The notes under the pieces: model-generated
Database searches by the model: none
The model's input: only the letters and a program-made list of their open reading frames with translations
What the model was told of the DNA's origin: nothing
Assembly (NCBI GenBank): GCA_037501455.1
Contig: CM074855.1
Coordinates: forward strand, 39,217,001-39,281,000
Direction of reading: 5' to 3'
Source: Lantana camara
Taxonomy: Eukaryota > Streptophyta > Magnoliopsida > Lamiales > Verbenaceae
Length of the DNA: 64,000 nt
Shown here: in pieces, positions 1-10,272 of the stretch
Position numbering within the stretch: position 1 is the first letter of the stretch
Layout of the letters: each line of letters begins with the position of its first letter
Program-made: the position numbers and the translations under genes

Positions 1-1325
1 CATGTTGAAAATTTTCTGCATTAGTACCTACAAATTTCACATTTTGCTCCAATGCCTTAATTGATCCCAAATTGCTATTATATGATACATTTCATGCAAA
101 AACAAGATTATTTTATGCCGTATTCATGATTCCACATCGTCTCGTTGCATTTCACCGTTCGTCTTAATTGGTTCATACGAGTCGTGTCTCACTTGCACTT
201 GTCATTGTTTGCACAGACCAGCTTCCTGGTGACGAGGAGCCGGCACCTTAGGCGGTTTTCTCGATTGGTTTTGTCTGTATAGGTGAGGTTTAATTTCTAG
301 TTATATAGAACCATATGACCCTTATATGGATTTTAAGCCAAAACGTATACGTATAACTATAGCTTTCCTCAAATGTTAATTGATTTTCACTGAAAGACTG
401 TATTGTATTGAACCGACTGTTTTGGCGAGTATATTGATTGCACTGTGGGCCCGAGGGTAGTAGCTTGAGCCAATCGGGAAAGCATCGGCTGACGGGTAAC
501 TCCGGCTCTATCCTCACCATTTGGGATGACCCCTGAAGCCACTAGGAGATTAGTGGTGGAAGGAGTTTCGGGCTTTGGGTTTCATGCGCCCTCTGCTCAC
601 ACTGATTGGATGGTTGAGTCTAGCTAACTCACCATCACCCCGGAGGAAGAAGGATGGACTGAAACTGTTACGTGTGCACTGTAATTGATTGCATGATCAC
701 CTATATAATTGATAACTTAATCATTGTACACTGTCGGAGTAAGGTTGGAGAATTGCCCTCACTCGCCGGGCCACTGATTGACTGAAATGTAATTGATTGA
801 TTGTTAAACTTGTTAGTCATAATCTAGGGCGATGTTATCTTTTTATTGAACTTATATTGTGGTTTTCATAACTCATTACCCGAGGTTAAGACTTGTGTGT
901 TAAATGCGCTTATATGTATATACCCCTCGCTCAGTCTTCTTAGACTGACACCTCACTTTTTTCAGGTTTTGCTAAGGGAGTGCTAGGCGGGAAACTGTGT
1001 CGTCCGGAGTCGTAGTTTCGGGTCTAGCACCTATGTTTGTCTTAACTGACTTTTGTACCACTTATGTTCGTCACTATTTTGTCATGTATATATGGGAGAT
1101 GATATTATATTGATATGACGGATTGATTTTGAAACTTATGCTTCCGCTTATATATATCTTTCTGCATTGTTCTAAGTGGTTAAGGGTTTGTCCCGCCTAG
1201 CTCGGTTAGTTTTTTTTTATTGTCTCCGTTCGCTATAGCTTTGGTTCATATACGGATTGTCCGTTTCATACGTGGATCGAGGCTATAGTGCGGGGGATGG
1301 GACACCTCGCGTTTTGGGTGTTACA
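1..1325 (+). mobile_element. 3' part of a Ty3/gypsy-type LTR (LTR1), cut by the window start
   Basis: This is the end of a long LTR whose start lies outside the window. It finishes GGGTGTTACA at 1325, and copia integrase sequence resumes at once, so it was inserted into copia A. It has the block common to the gypsy LTRs of this window: a hairpin TCAGTCT/AGACTGA at 931-948, the arm GCTAGGCGGGA at 982-992 and its perfect complement TCCCGCCTAGC at 1191-1201, then a GC-rich run-in to the end. No coding capacity was seen. Whether it is a solo LTR or the 3' LTR of an element cannot be told. Confidence 0.75.
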
Positions 1326-1534
1326 TAGTTCCCTCTAAGTCAGTCCCTAAAACGCCCTATGAAATGTGGCATGGTAAAATCCCTAGCTATTCTTACTTAA
1401 GAATTTGAGGTTCTCCTACTTACGTGAAGAGGACAGTGGGAGATAAGTTAGAATCTCGTTCTAACTTATGCTACTTTGTAGGTTATCATAAGGAATCCAT
1501 AGGATAGTACTTCTATGATCAATCTGAGCAAAAG
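1326..1534 (+). pseudogene. copia A integrase C-terminal remnant
   Basis: Translated beside copia B (10690-10920), this stretch gives the same end of the copia integrase, with the VPSKSVPKTP motif, a K-I-P-S-Y-S-Y-L-R-I run and the GYHKES segment. It begins abruptly at the LTR1 junction and has stop codons (after LRI, and TAG at about 1504) just before the open RT frame. The integrase catalytic core is missing from the window side of LTR1. Confidence 0.7.
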
Positions 1535-3334
1535 GTGTTTGTTTCCAGAAATGCCACTTTTCTTGAGGAACCGTTCCTTAAAGAAAAGAAAGGCAAGATC
1601 ATAGAATTACCCACTGAAGAAACTTCCCCTACTGATCAATCACAACCAATCACGAATTTCGATACACACGAAAATCCTCCTCTCAGGCTTTCTGAACGCA
1701 CTCCTAGACAGCCGGAGAGATGGTATGGATTCTTCCATGAAATCTCTCAAAAGGATAATGATCCTTTAACATATGAGGAGGCACTTTCAGATTCTGACTC
1801 TGAACAGTGGATAGAAGCTATGAAATCCGAAATGGATTCCATGAACTCCAACCAAGTTTGGACCTTGGTAGATTTGTCTGATGGGGTCAAACCCATAGGT
1901 TGCAAATGGATCTTTAAGAGAAAGCTTGGAGTTCATGGAAGCATTACAGCTTACAAAGCAAGACTGGTTGCAAAAGGATTCACTCAAAGACCCGGCGTGG
2001 ACTTTGATGAAGCTTTTTCACCAGTTGCAATGCAAAAGTCTATTCGAATCATGCTTGCCATTGCTGCGTATTATGACTACGAGATATGGCAAATGGATGT
2101 GAAAACTGCCTTTCTCAATGGTGACATTGATAAAGACATTTATATGGAGCAACCCATAGGTTTCACATTCAGTAGGTGTGAGCAAAAGGTTTGCAAACTC
2201 CAAAGATCAATCTATGGATTGAAACAAGCTTCTAGGAATTGGAAGATTCGATTTGATGAATCAGTCAAAGCGTTTGGCTTCATTCAAATTTCGAATGAGT
2301 CCTGTGTGTATAGAAAGGAATTGGAGACCTCAGTGCAATTCTTAGTACTTTATGTTGATGACATCCTTCTTATTGGGAATTCGAAGGATGACATGAAAGT
2401 AACTAAGTTATGGTTATCGAACCAATTCGAGATGAAAGATCTTGGTGATGCGTCCTATATCCTTGGAATTAAAATCTATAGAGATAGGTTTAGAAGGTTA
2501 ATAGGACTATCACAGTCGATGTACATTGACAAAGTATTGAAGAGATTCAATATGGAGTCAGCAAAGGCTAAGAACCTTCCTATGAGTGTAGCATCATGTC
2601 TTTCAAAGAAGATGTGTCCTAAGACTAACCTTGAGAAGGAAAGAATGACTCATACACCTTATGCATCAGCAATAGGTAGCATAATGTATGCAATGTTATG
2701 TACTCGACCGGATGTGGCTTATGCACTTAGTGTAACAAGTCGTTTCCAATCTGGCCCTGGAGATGGTCACTGGGCTGCCGTGAAGAATATTCTTAAGTAC
2801 TTGAAAAGTACTAAAGATTTATTCTTAGTTTACGGAGGTCAGAAAGATCTTACTGTCGAAGGATACTGCGATGCAAGTTTTGCATCTGACTTAGATGATT
2901 TTAAGTCAATGTCAGGATACATTTTCTGCCTAAACGGCGGAGCAGTGAGTTGGAAGAGTTCCAAGCAAACTACCACTGCAGATTCGACCACTGAGGCCGA
3001 ATACTTAGCTGCAAATGATGCAGCTAAGGAAGATGTTTGGATTAGAAACTTCATTCAAGAGTTGAATGTTGTTCCTAGCATGAAAGACCCCATTACTGTG
3101 TTTTGTGACAACACTGGGGCGGTTGCTCAAGCAAGAGAACCAAGATCTCACCAACGGACCAAGCACATTATGAGGAAGTATCACCTAATCCGTGATATTA
3201 TCAAAAGAGGAGATGTGCAAATTGAGAGGGTCACATCAGCAGAGAACGTGGCAGATCCACTTACTAAACCACTTAGTCGAGAAGCTTTCCAAGGTCATCT
3301 TCAGAAGATGGGACTTAGAGTAGCTTTAGAATGA
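1535..3334 (+). CDS. Ty1/copia pol fragment: reverse transcriptase and RNase H
   Basis: An open frame of 599 codons carries the copia reverse transcriptase (about residues 100-350) and RNase H (about 440-590). The RT has the QMDVKTAFLNG block, the SIYGLKQASR block and the catalytic YVDD at residues 273-276. RNase H acidic residues are visible as D446 (YCDASF), E487 (TTEAEY) and D525 (FCDNTG), and the end matches the usual HLIRDII...ADPLTKPL terminus. There is no ATG start: it is the tail of a gag-pol frame whose upstream part is broken by stops and by LTR1. It would copy element RNA to DNA in the cytoplasmic particle. It is open but cannot be made alone as it stands. Confidence 0.9.
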   Translation: MFVSRNATFLEEPFLKEKKGKIIELPTEETSPTDQSQPITNFDTHENPPLRLSERTPRQPERWYGFFHEISQKDNDPLTYEEALSDSDSEQWIEAMKSEMDSMNSNQVWTLVDLSDGVKPIGCKWIFKRKLGVHGSITAYKARLVAKGFTQRPGVDFDEAFSPVAMQKSIRIMLAIAAYYDYEIWQMDVKTAFLNGDIDKDIYMEQPIGFTFSRCEQKVCKLQRSIYGLKQASRNWKIRFDESVKAFGFIQISNESCVYRKELETSVQFLVLYVDDILLIGNSKDDMKVTKLWLSNQFEMKDLGDASYILGIKIYRDRFRRLIGLSQSMYIDKVLKRFNMESAKAKNLPMSVASCLSKKMCPKTNLEKERMTHTPYASAIGSIMYAMLCTRPDVAYALSVTSRFQSGPGDGHWAAVKNILKYLKSTKDLFLVYGGQKDLTVEGYCDASFASDLDDFKSMSGYIFCLNGGAVSWKSSKQTTTADSTTEAEYLAANDAAKEDVWIRNFIQELNVVPSMKDPITVFCDNTGAVAQAREPRSHQRTKHIMRKYHLIRDIIKRGDVQIERVTSAENVADPLTKPLSREAFQGHLQKMGLRVALE

Positions 3335-3341
3335 CTTTGAC

Positions 3342-3356
3342 GGGCAAGTGGGAGAT
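3342..3356 (+). other. polypurine tract of copia A
   Basis: The sequence GGGCAAGTGGGAGAT lies directly before the LTR start TGTTAGGAAT at 3357, the expected place for plus-strand DNA priming. The same tract precedes the 3' LTRs of copia B (near 12725, changed) and copia E (near 48588). Confidence 0.85.
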
Positions 3357-4504
3357 TGTTAGGAATAGTGCCCTAGAAAGCCGATTGTATATCCGCTTTG
3401 TGATTTTCCTTTTTGTAATCACAGACAATCTTTGAATGAAATAACGAATTGAGGCAACACTTCTTTATATGCTCTTGTTTGGTATGCGTTTACTTTAGCT
3501 GTGCATGTATGAGAACTCCCCTAATCCTGATGACTTTAGGACTCTACCATTTAGGTGAAATGGTTCATGAAACGAGCCCTATATCACATAAGTCATGATT
3601 AGTAAAATACTCCAAGCCGATGAGTCCTACAGACAGTGGGAGTGTCAACCTGACTCCTCTAAGGCTTGCTTGTGTGATCACGCCCTTAAGAAGGACCACC
3701 TTGTTTCATGGAGGTGCAAAGTGTATAGTTGATACGTGCGTGATACATGAGGGTGCTTACTTTAATAAGTAAGTTCACTGAGGTGCCCCGTGTGAGAACA
3801 TTCCTAAATGGGAAATGAAGTTTCTATTTCAGGAAATGGAAACTTCTAGATTAGGAAATATCTCATGAGTCATTGATGTGATTAATTGATCCTTAGACTT
3901 GAGGTTCCTTGTCACTTTATGAGTTAACTCTATAGTCTTAGGTATAAGCTTTAAAGGGTGTCGCCTTAGACAACTGATTCAAGGCTTATGCTGGGGCTGC
4001 ACAAGTGATTCATGAAAGTTAATGAGAATCAAGAAAGGACCAACACTTGAATTTGCAAGGTGATCTCTTATTGTGTAAGTCATTCATATGCCATATGGAG
4101 TCGTTGGCCAAGGCAGTAGATCAAGACATCAAGAAAAGGGTTTCTTGGATTGAGATCAAATGGATATGAAATGCACTTAGCTTTAAGACCGGATTATTAG
4201 GGTTCTGATTATTCCCTTACCCTAGATCTTGGTTGAGAGATAGTAAGTAGGAGGATTGTATCTCACATGAATCAATGACATAGAGGTTCTGTCGAATCCG
4301 AACATTCCAATTCAGCTAGGGGTTAAACACCTGTTGCTAGACTATGGTCGTTTAATCTGTGGACTGATTAATTGATTAGTGAATTAGTTAATTAGGGTCA
4401 CTGCTAATTGAATTGAGAACCTAGAGGGTCACACACAACAACTTGGTTACATGAGTTGAGGCTTAAAAATGATTAAACGAGTTAATCGAGCCTAGAGGGT
4501 TCCA

Positions 4505-4557
4505 CACGTGTGAAACCACACGTGTGGGTCACGTGAGTGACACGTGTCCCACACGTG
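4505..4557. promoter_or_regulatory. cluster of five G-boxes in copia LTR
   Basis: Five CACGTG cores occur at 4505, 4519, 4530, 4541 and 4552, most within CACACGTGTG or ACACGTGTCC. Plant bZIP and bHLH factors, including the ABA-responsive ABRE binders, are known to bind this core. They lie about 345-395 bp upstream of the TATA box, as a U3 enhancer would. The related LTR of copia B keeps a similar cluster at 17115-17207. Confidence 0.65.
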
Positions 4558-4898
4558 TGAATATATATATATATTGTATATATATATTAAATAATTAAAT
4601 GTGTTAATTATTTAATAGACTTTGGTTTAATTTTGAATTAAAAAGAAATTCTAATTTTGGAGAAAAATAATCTAGTTAATTAATTATGAATTAATTAATT
4701 AGATAAAATAAGTTATTTATTTTAAATAAATAAAGTATAAAATTATCCAAAAATAGTTTGGATATTTTAGCTCTCTTGAAAGTTGATTTGAATTAGAATT
4801 CAAAGTCAAAGTCAAAATTACTTGATGATCAAGTAATAGGAGAGAGAGAGACCAAAATCCTAGCCCATTAAGGACTAGGAATTTCGGCACCCTCTCTC

Positions 4899-4906
4899 TA
4901 TAAATA
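4899..4906 (+). promoter_or_regulatory. TATA box of the copia LTR
   Basis: CTATAAATAG lies in the LTR about 1540 bp from its start, downstream of the G-box cluster. It is a close match to the plant TATA consensus. The B LTR has TATAAAT at 17584 in the matching place. Confidence 0.65.
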
Positions 4907-5368
4907 GGGGAGCTCGAGCTCCACTAGGAGCTAATTGGCAATTCTTTTGGTTCATGTGTTGAACACCTTCCTTTCTCCAAGATTAAATAAAACCCTAGGT
5001 TAAGCCTAAACACTAACTAGAGAACTAGCATCCTTACTAGTTAGATTGTGATCAAGTTGGTGGACTTTCTCTAGAGACTTCAAGTTAGAAGTTTGAAGAT
5101 TCGAGCTTTACCAAGGAGAGGGGATCAAGCCGCGAGAAGAGCGTTCTTGGGTGGCTTGAAACGCTTGAAGAAAGAATAAAAGAAAAGTAAGTTTTCTATC
5201 TCTACGAATTTGGTTACACGATTGCGAGTCCAAGGTCCTTTTGTTGGGAAATTTTTTAAATTCCGTTGCTTTCTGATTCGTGTTTTCCAACAAAAGAAGG
5301 GATCTCTTAAACCCAATGGACGGGTTAAAAAGAGAAAATCCAGGAAGAGAAAAGATTAGAGGGAGGAC

Positions 5369-5855
5369 GTTTACCACTATTGTGGCAAGAAAGGGTTTTG
5401 GAAGAGGAACTGCCAAGAGTACAAGGATACTCTAAAGAAAGTTGTGTTTATTGTTGAAGTAAATATATCTATTGATTCCAATTCTTGGGTACTTGATATC
5501 GGCTGTGGAGCTCATATCTTTCATGATGTACAGATGCTAAATGAGGTTCGGTAACTTGAAGAAGGAGAATGCGTCTTGAAGGTTGGGAATGGATCAAGCA
5601 TTCAATCTCAAGACATTGGGATGTGTAGATTAGATTTAGATGTCTTTACTTTAGTTTTGAACAAAGTCCTTTATATACCTTCTATTATTCGTAATATTAT
5701 TTCCATTCCAATAATAAATTGTGAAGGATTTGAGACTTTTTATAGAAATGGAAACTTTTATCTTAAGAAGAATAAAACTCCCCTGTTGAGTTCGGTGCCA
5801 ATTCCTTTGTTTTCCAAAAGTGCCTTCTTGAGCTTGAACAAGGATCTTGAAGTCA
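5369..5855 (+). pseudogene. copia B gag zinc knuckle and protease remnant
   Basis: The frame beginning near 5369 reads VYHYCGKKGFWKRNC, a copia gag CCHC knuckle in which the first Cys is Tyr and the His is Phe, so zinc binding is lost. It continues to the protease motif WVLDIGCGAH (Asp codon at 5495-5497; the family has DTG, here DIG), a stop after NEVR, then the typical VLYIPSIIRNIISI strand. Homology fades near 5855, where the minus-strand element H begins. Upstream gag is absent. Confidence 0.75.
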
Positions 5856-5859
5856 TGGG

Positions 5860-6680
5860 GTTTCGAAGGCTTCGGACTCGGATCCTTCTGATAATTCTCC
5901 TCACTTGAAACATTCCTTTAATTTTTTACAATTTTCTCCTATGTGATTCGGGTCTCAGTGATTTGGAATGTTAATTTAATTCCGTTGAGGAGATATTGAT
6001 TCAATCCTTGATAATCGAATCTTCTTATTCTTGGTATTGGTGATATCTTGTTGTTCTTTGAAATTCCTCTTATCTTTCGGATCTCTTCCTTGGGCTAACA
6101 CTCGAACCGGGTTCTCTTCCCACATAAAAAGTGAGGCACTCGAACCATTGTCTACCCTTCCATTTTGAGCCATGTACCTCGCATCCTCGAACCATGTATG
6201 TGTTCTTGGAATTTGAAAATTTGTTGAATTCCATCTATACTTGCTTGTAATTATTTGAGGATATTAAGGTAATCCTTTCTTGGTACTCAATTTTTCAAGC
6301 TCTAGTATAAAACCATCCATCTCCCATTCTTCTTCAAAATTTAAGAATTCTTAAAATCTTCTTATCATTGAACTTGGAGGGATGTGCTTGCATCGGATCT
6401 CTCAAACGAATTCCTTCAAAGTGAACTATTTTTGAACTCTTCAATTTCGAATTCACCTTCATAAACTACTTGAGACTCGACATTGAATTAGATGAGAAGT
6501 GTTCTTTCCTCTCCCTTGTAACATTTTCGAACAACTTTTCAAAACCATGCCATTTTGATCAACTATTCTTCAACACTAAATCACTCCAAAGGATCAAAAT
6601 CTCTAACCTTCTCTGTACTCCGTAGACTCTTGTTTCGTTTGTCACTTCCCAGTGATATTTGTTGATATGGAAGAGATATC
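5860..6680 (-). pseudogene. degenerate gag of element H
   Basis: Read on the minus strand, pieces align with the F gag: a run like ASIDGIQQIFKFQEHTW matches DSIHQIFQASSVHEW in F, and DPNHIGENCKKLKECFK near 5920 matches the two CCHC knuckles of F with Cys and His losses. The start codon is lost: the acceptor is followed by GATATC where F has GATGGC. Many frame breaks occur. It would have been the capsid/nucleocapsid protein. Confidence 0.6.
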
Positions 6681-6873
6681 CTGAAATAAAAATACAATTC
6701 CAAGGAAATATCGATGCATGCGGGGTTTTGGTCCATGATCATATGCACAATTAACACAATTAATAACAAATAATTCACATAAAAGTGAGAATGAATGCAA
6801 ACAAACACATAACCCTAAGCCGAACGACCTAGACAAACTCACAAGACAATAGAGCTCTGGTTTGCAACCAGGA

Positions 6874-6885
6874 GCTCTGATACCA
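6874..6885 (-). other. tRNA-iMet primer binding site of H
   Basis: Minus-strand TGGTATCAGAGC, the complement of the plant initiator tRNA 3' end, 8 bp from the LTR end. It is part of a dyad AGAGCTC...GAGCTCT at 6851-6878. Confidence 0.85.
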
Positions 6886-6893
6886 CTTTAGGA

Positions 6894-9800
6894 TGTAGCA
6901 ACCCGGAGCGAAGAGCACTACATCCCCCATACCATAACTCGACACGTGTAACGAAATAGAGACTCCGCACACGTATCAAGTTACGGTGAACGGGTGACAA
7001 ACAAAATTACACCTAGGCTAGGTGGTCTAGACCCTAATTCAGAGTGCGCAATAAAATAAAAATACATGCGGAAGCACCAGGATTCAAACATAATCAATCA
7101 TACATGCTCAACAAATAAAACAGGATATTCATATTATGCCCACCCCGGGCCAAATAAATTATACAAGCATATTCAAACTCAAATAATAACTTATACAAGA
7201 ATTCAAAAGCTCAGAAATACAAAATAAACTAAAGAAATGCATGAGACTCGACCCCAGACCCAAAGACTTCAAAAAGACCGCCGCTTAGTACAAACCTCCA
7301 AGAGTACCTGAAAACTCACAAGGAAACAAGGGGGAAAAAGAAATAACGAAGAGGGATCAGTCCTAACGACTGGTGAGGGGGCTAACACACTCAAACATAC
7401 GTATACATATATCAGAGCATAATCCAAATTCATAAAGCTCATGAACCGGGGCATGGTTTTTGCAATCTGAAACGTTTTAGCCCGTGATATTAGTTATTTA
7501 GAAAAGAGTTAAGGCCGAAGGCCAAAATCACCAAGTTTTGTAAATTAGGAATCCACTCCCGTTTCACGAACTAATTCATAATCAAAATCTCACAACTCGG
7601 CGAGTACGAGTCTCAAACCACCTAACTCCATTCAAAGTCAAAATTAGAATCAAAATTCAAACAAAAATATAATTCAAACTCACATACCTCTTCTCCTGGT
7701 AATGGAATGGCCGCAGACCCTAACCATCGTTCATACTGTATGGGTCGTGAGTTTCATGACACTCACGCCCGTGGACTCCTTCCCCCACCAACCTGTTGAT
7801 GGGTTCAGGGTTGATCCTTTAAGTGTGGAGATCATACTCGGGAGTAACCCGATGGCCCAACACCGTCCCGGGGCTCCTTTGTACAAATCTTCATGAGCCC
7901 AATTTATAGTTCGTAAATCATAATTCATAATTTCAAAATCCAACTTATATTTCAAAGTCATAACTCGCTATTTCAAAACAGGCACACCAACCCTTTTCAA
8001 AATAAATAAACGAAAATATAAATTACGTTTTCATAAAAGAGTTTTTCAAATGTTTCATAAAAAATGGGCCAATTCCCACAAAATACATATCGAACACGTA
8101 TTTACGTACATTTATATATACATAGGTCGCATGCGGGCTTAAAACTCAGGTAGGGTTGTACGTCATATTAACTAAAAGAAGAAAACCTCACCTTGTCGAT
8201 CATACCGAACGAAACGAATCAAAACACACCTAAGAGACCACCTTCTTTCACACGAGACGAACCTCTGAACAGAACAAACGACAAAAGATACACTTAGACT
8301 CAATATGAACCAAAGAAATGCTCGGCAAATGCATATGGATGCAAATGATGTAATGCATTTCACATAAGCTCACACTTAGACATATTGGGTGAATAATGGA
8401 ATATCTTACAAATAATTCATGAATTAAACTCATAACATATCATATATTAGCATATTAAGAGCATCCAAAAATTTAAGGTTCATAAGGAGAGCCAAAGATA
8501 AATATGAGTTCAAAAGAAGTAGCACTTAGGTCATGTGAAGTCATATTAAATCATAACAAATAATATCACATATTTCACGTTAAACACATTCATAAAACAC
8601 ATATAACGGCCATAACATATCGTTAAACATGTTAGGCATGCATGCATACGATAGAAGAATAAGCAAATATCAAACGAGGCAAGAAAACGACACATTAATG
8701 CATGCTAGCACATTAGAGAGCATATATCACAAATTAGGTCATATATTGCATGTACGAGCATCAAAATTACCAAATAAATTCCTAATAAAACATGTAACAC
8801 ATAATTCATGAAGTTACAAATGCATACAAGGTAAGAAAGAAGCAAGAAGAACAAGTAAAATACGAACGAAACGACAAACAAAGCATGACAGCAACAGCAA
8901 CTCGAAGAAAACCTCCAATGGGGTCACGGGCATGAACCCAAGCCTGCTCAAAGGTGGTCGCGGTCGTGATCACTACCTCCACCAATGAGATCAACAGTTT
9001 CAGGTCGAAGTTGGGCAAAAACCCAGTCGCGGCCGTGACCGCCTACAACAATGGCGAAAAACTGTAATTCCTCTCCTGTTTCGTCTCCATTTTTATAGCA
9101 TTAGCAAGGCCATTCCAGGATATCAAGAGAAAAGAAAGAGCAGCAAAATAACAACAATAACAACAACCAATCACACATCAACAAAAGGGATGCAAATTGT
9201 GAAGTTAAAATTCAATTCTTCAAGCTTTCTTGGAGGTTCAGCTATGGTGGATCGAATTTGATGCAATTTTCACAAAAAACATGCTTATAAATAGAACATA
9301 GAAGTCATCTAGATCAAATATCACTCATCAATTCAAGAAATGGAGCAAAGATGGTATGAATTCATCAAATAAGATTCATATGACCTAACTATTCATCAAG
9401 ACAACCATTGCATGCCCAAAACTTGAACAAATTCAGCAAAATTGGACATAAAAGAAAGAGGAGAGGATGGATAAAAAATTTATGAACTTACCTTTCGAAT
9501 TTCACGAAGATCGAAGGTCGAACGAGCTCAAAACATGAAGAATGAATAGTGGCAGCCCTATTCCTTTTTCTTCCTTCTTTTGCTTCGGTTCCCTGCTGAT
9601 TCCTCTCTCCCTCTCTTGCTGAACGAAATGAGGGGGTAATAGGGTGAGAGGGGGATTAACTAGGGTTAAGGGGGTCCAAGTTTGGCTCAATTTGGTTAAG
9701 AAATGAATTAGTTATGGCTAAAACCGTAAAGTGTGGCAAATCTGTCACAAGGGTCGCGTTTCGGGCAAAATACGAGGGTTCAAACGGGCTTAGAAAAATA

Positions 9801-10272
9801 TGAAACCAAGTTATCTAGCTTACAATCTTCGTTACGAGTCCGACGTCACTTCCGGTTATGGAATTCGAATCCGAATTCCCAATCTCAAGTTACGCCTTCC
9901 GGAACCCAAGGTAGGCTAAAACAAGTTAGGCCCTTAAGTCCCTAACTAATGAAACGGCTGCTCGAAAACCTTATTAAACGAACAAAAAATCATGCAACGA
10001 ATATAAAAACGCATTCCTAACACATATAAATCATACATATCACATAATCACAAAAATCGAAAATAAAAACGGAGGCAAACAGATTAAAAACGAGCAGAAA
10101 TGGCAAAAACGTTCAAATATTCACAAATAATTCTTAACAACTAATTTCGTATAATTTAAGAATTATCATATAATAATGCAATTAACACATAATTTTATAA
10201 GTAAATAATTTAAATACGCATTTAGCTCACTCGTGAAGGCGTACCTGTACGGCTGGACGAGCGAGGTGTTAC
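6894..10272 (-). repeat. LTR of element H (3379 bp)
   Basis: On the minus strand it starts TGTAACACCTCGCTCGTCC at 10272, like the D and F LTRs, and ends GGGTTGCTACA at 6894. A splice donor AAG|GTAAGT lies at 9490-9491, 782 bp into the LTR. GC-rich dyads lie at 9026-9039 and 8954-8973, and the CAGTC/GACTG hairpin at 7357-7373. The long-range arms near 7018 and 7281 are decayed. No genuine coding sequence was seen. Confidence 0.85.
9490..9491 (-). promoter_or_regulatory. candidate 5' splice site in H LTR
   Basis: Minus-strand CGAAAG|GTAAGT is a near-ideal plant donor at the same LTR position as in D, F, I and K. The matching acceptor would be TTTCAG at 6681-6682. Confidence 0.5.

Larger units (their letters stand above)
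1326..5292 (+). mobile_element. copia element A, 3' half with LTR
   Basis: Integrase remnant, intact RT-RNase H, polypurine tract and one complete LTR follow in the normal Ty1/copia order (integrase before RT). The 5' part is displaced by LTR1. Beyond the LTR, sequence passes straight into the gag end of copia B. Confidence 0.85.
3357..5292 (+). repeat. copia A/B LTR, complete (1936 bp)
   Basis: It starts TGTTAGGAATAG and ends TTTTCCAACA, giving the inverted ends TGTT...AACA. It follows the polypurine tract of A. The U3 part holds a cluster of CACGTG boxes (4505-4557), an AT-rich stretch (4560-4760) and a TATA box near 4899. No primer site follows it; the next base pairs code for the gag end of copia B, so the leader and most of gag of B have been lost here. 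The LTR may be shared by A (as 3' LTR) and B (as 5' LTR). Confidence 0.85.
5860..10272 (-). mobile_element. gypsy-type gag element H, truncated at its 3' side
   Basis: On the minus strand the order is LTR (10272 to 6894), primer site (6885 to 6874), leader, splice acceptor (6681-6682) and a decayed gag running to about 5860. There is no second LTR and no target duplication that I could find, so the distal part was lost when the copia protease-integrase linker was also lost. The leader and gag are clearly related to those of element F at 58.6-59.8 kb. Confidence 0.7.
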
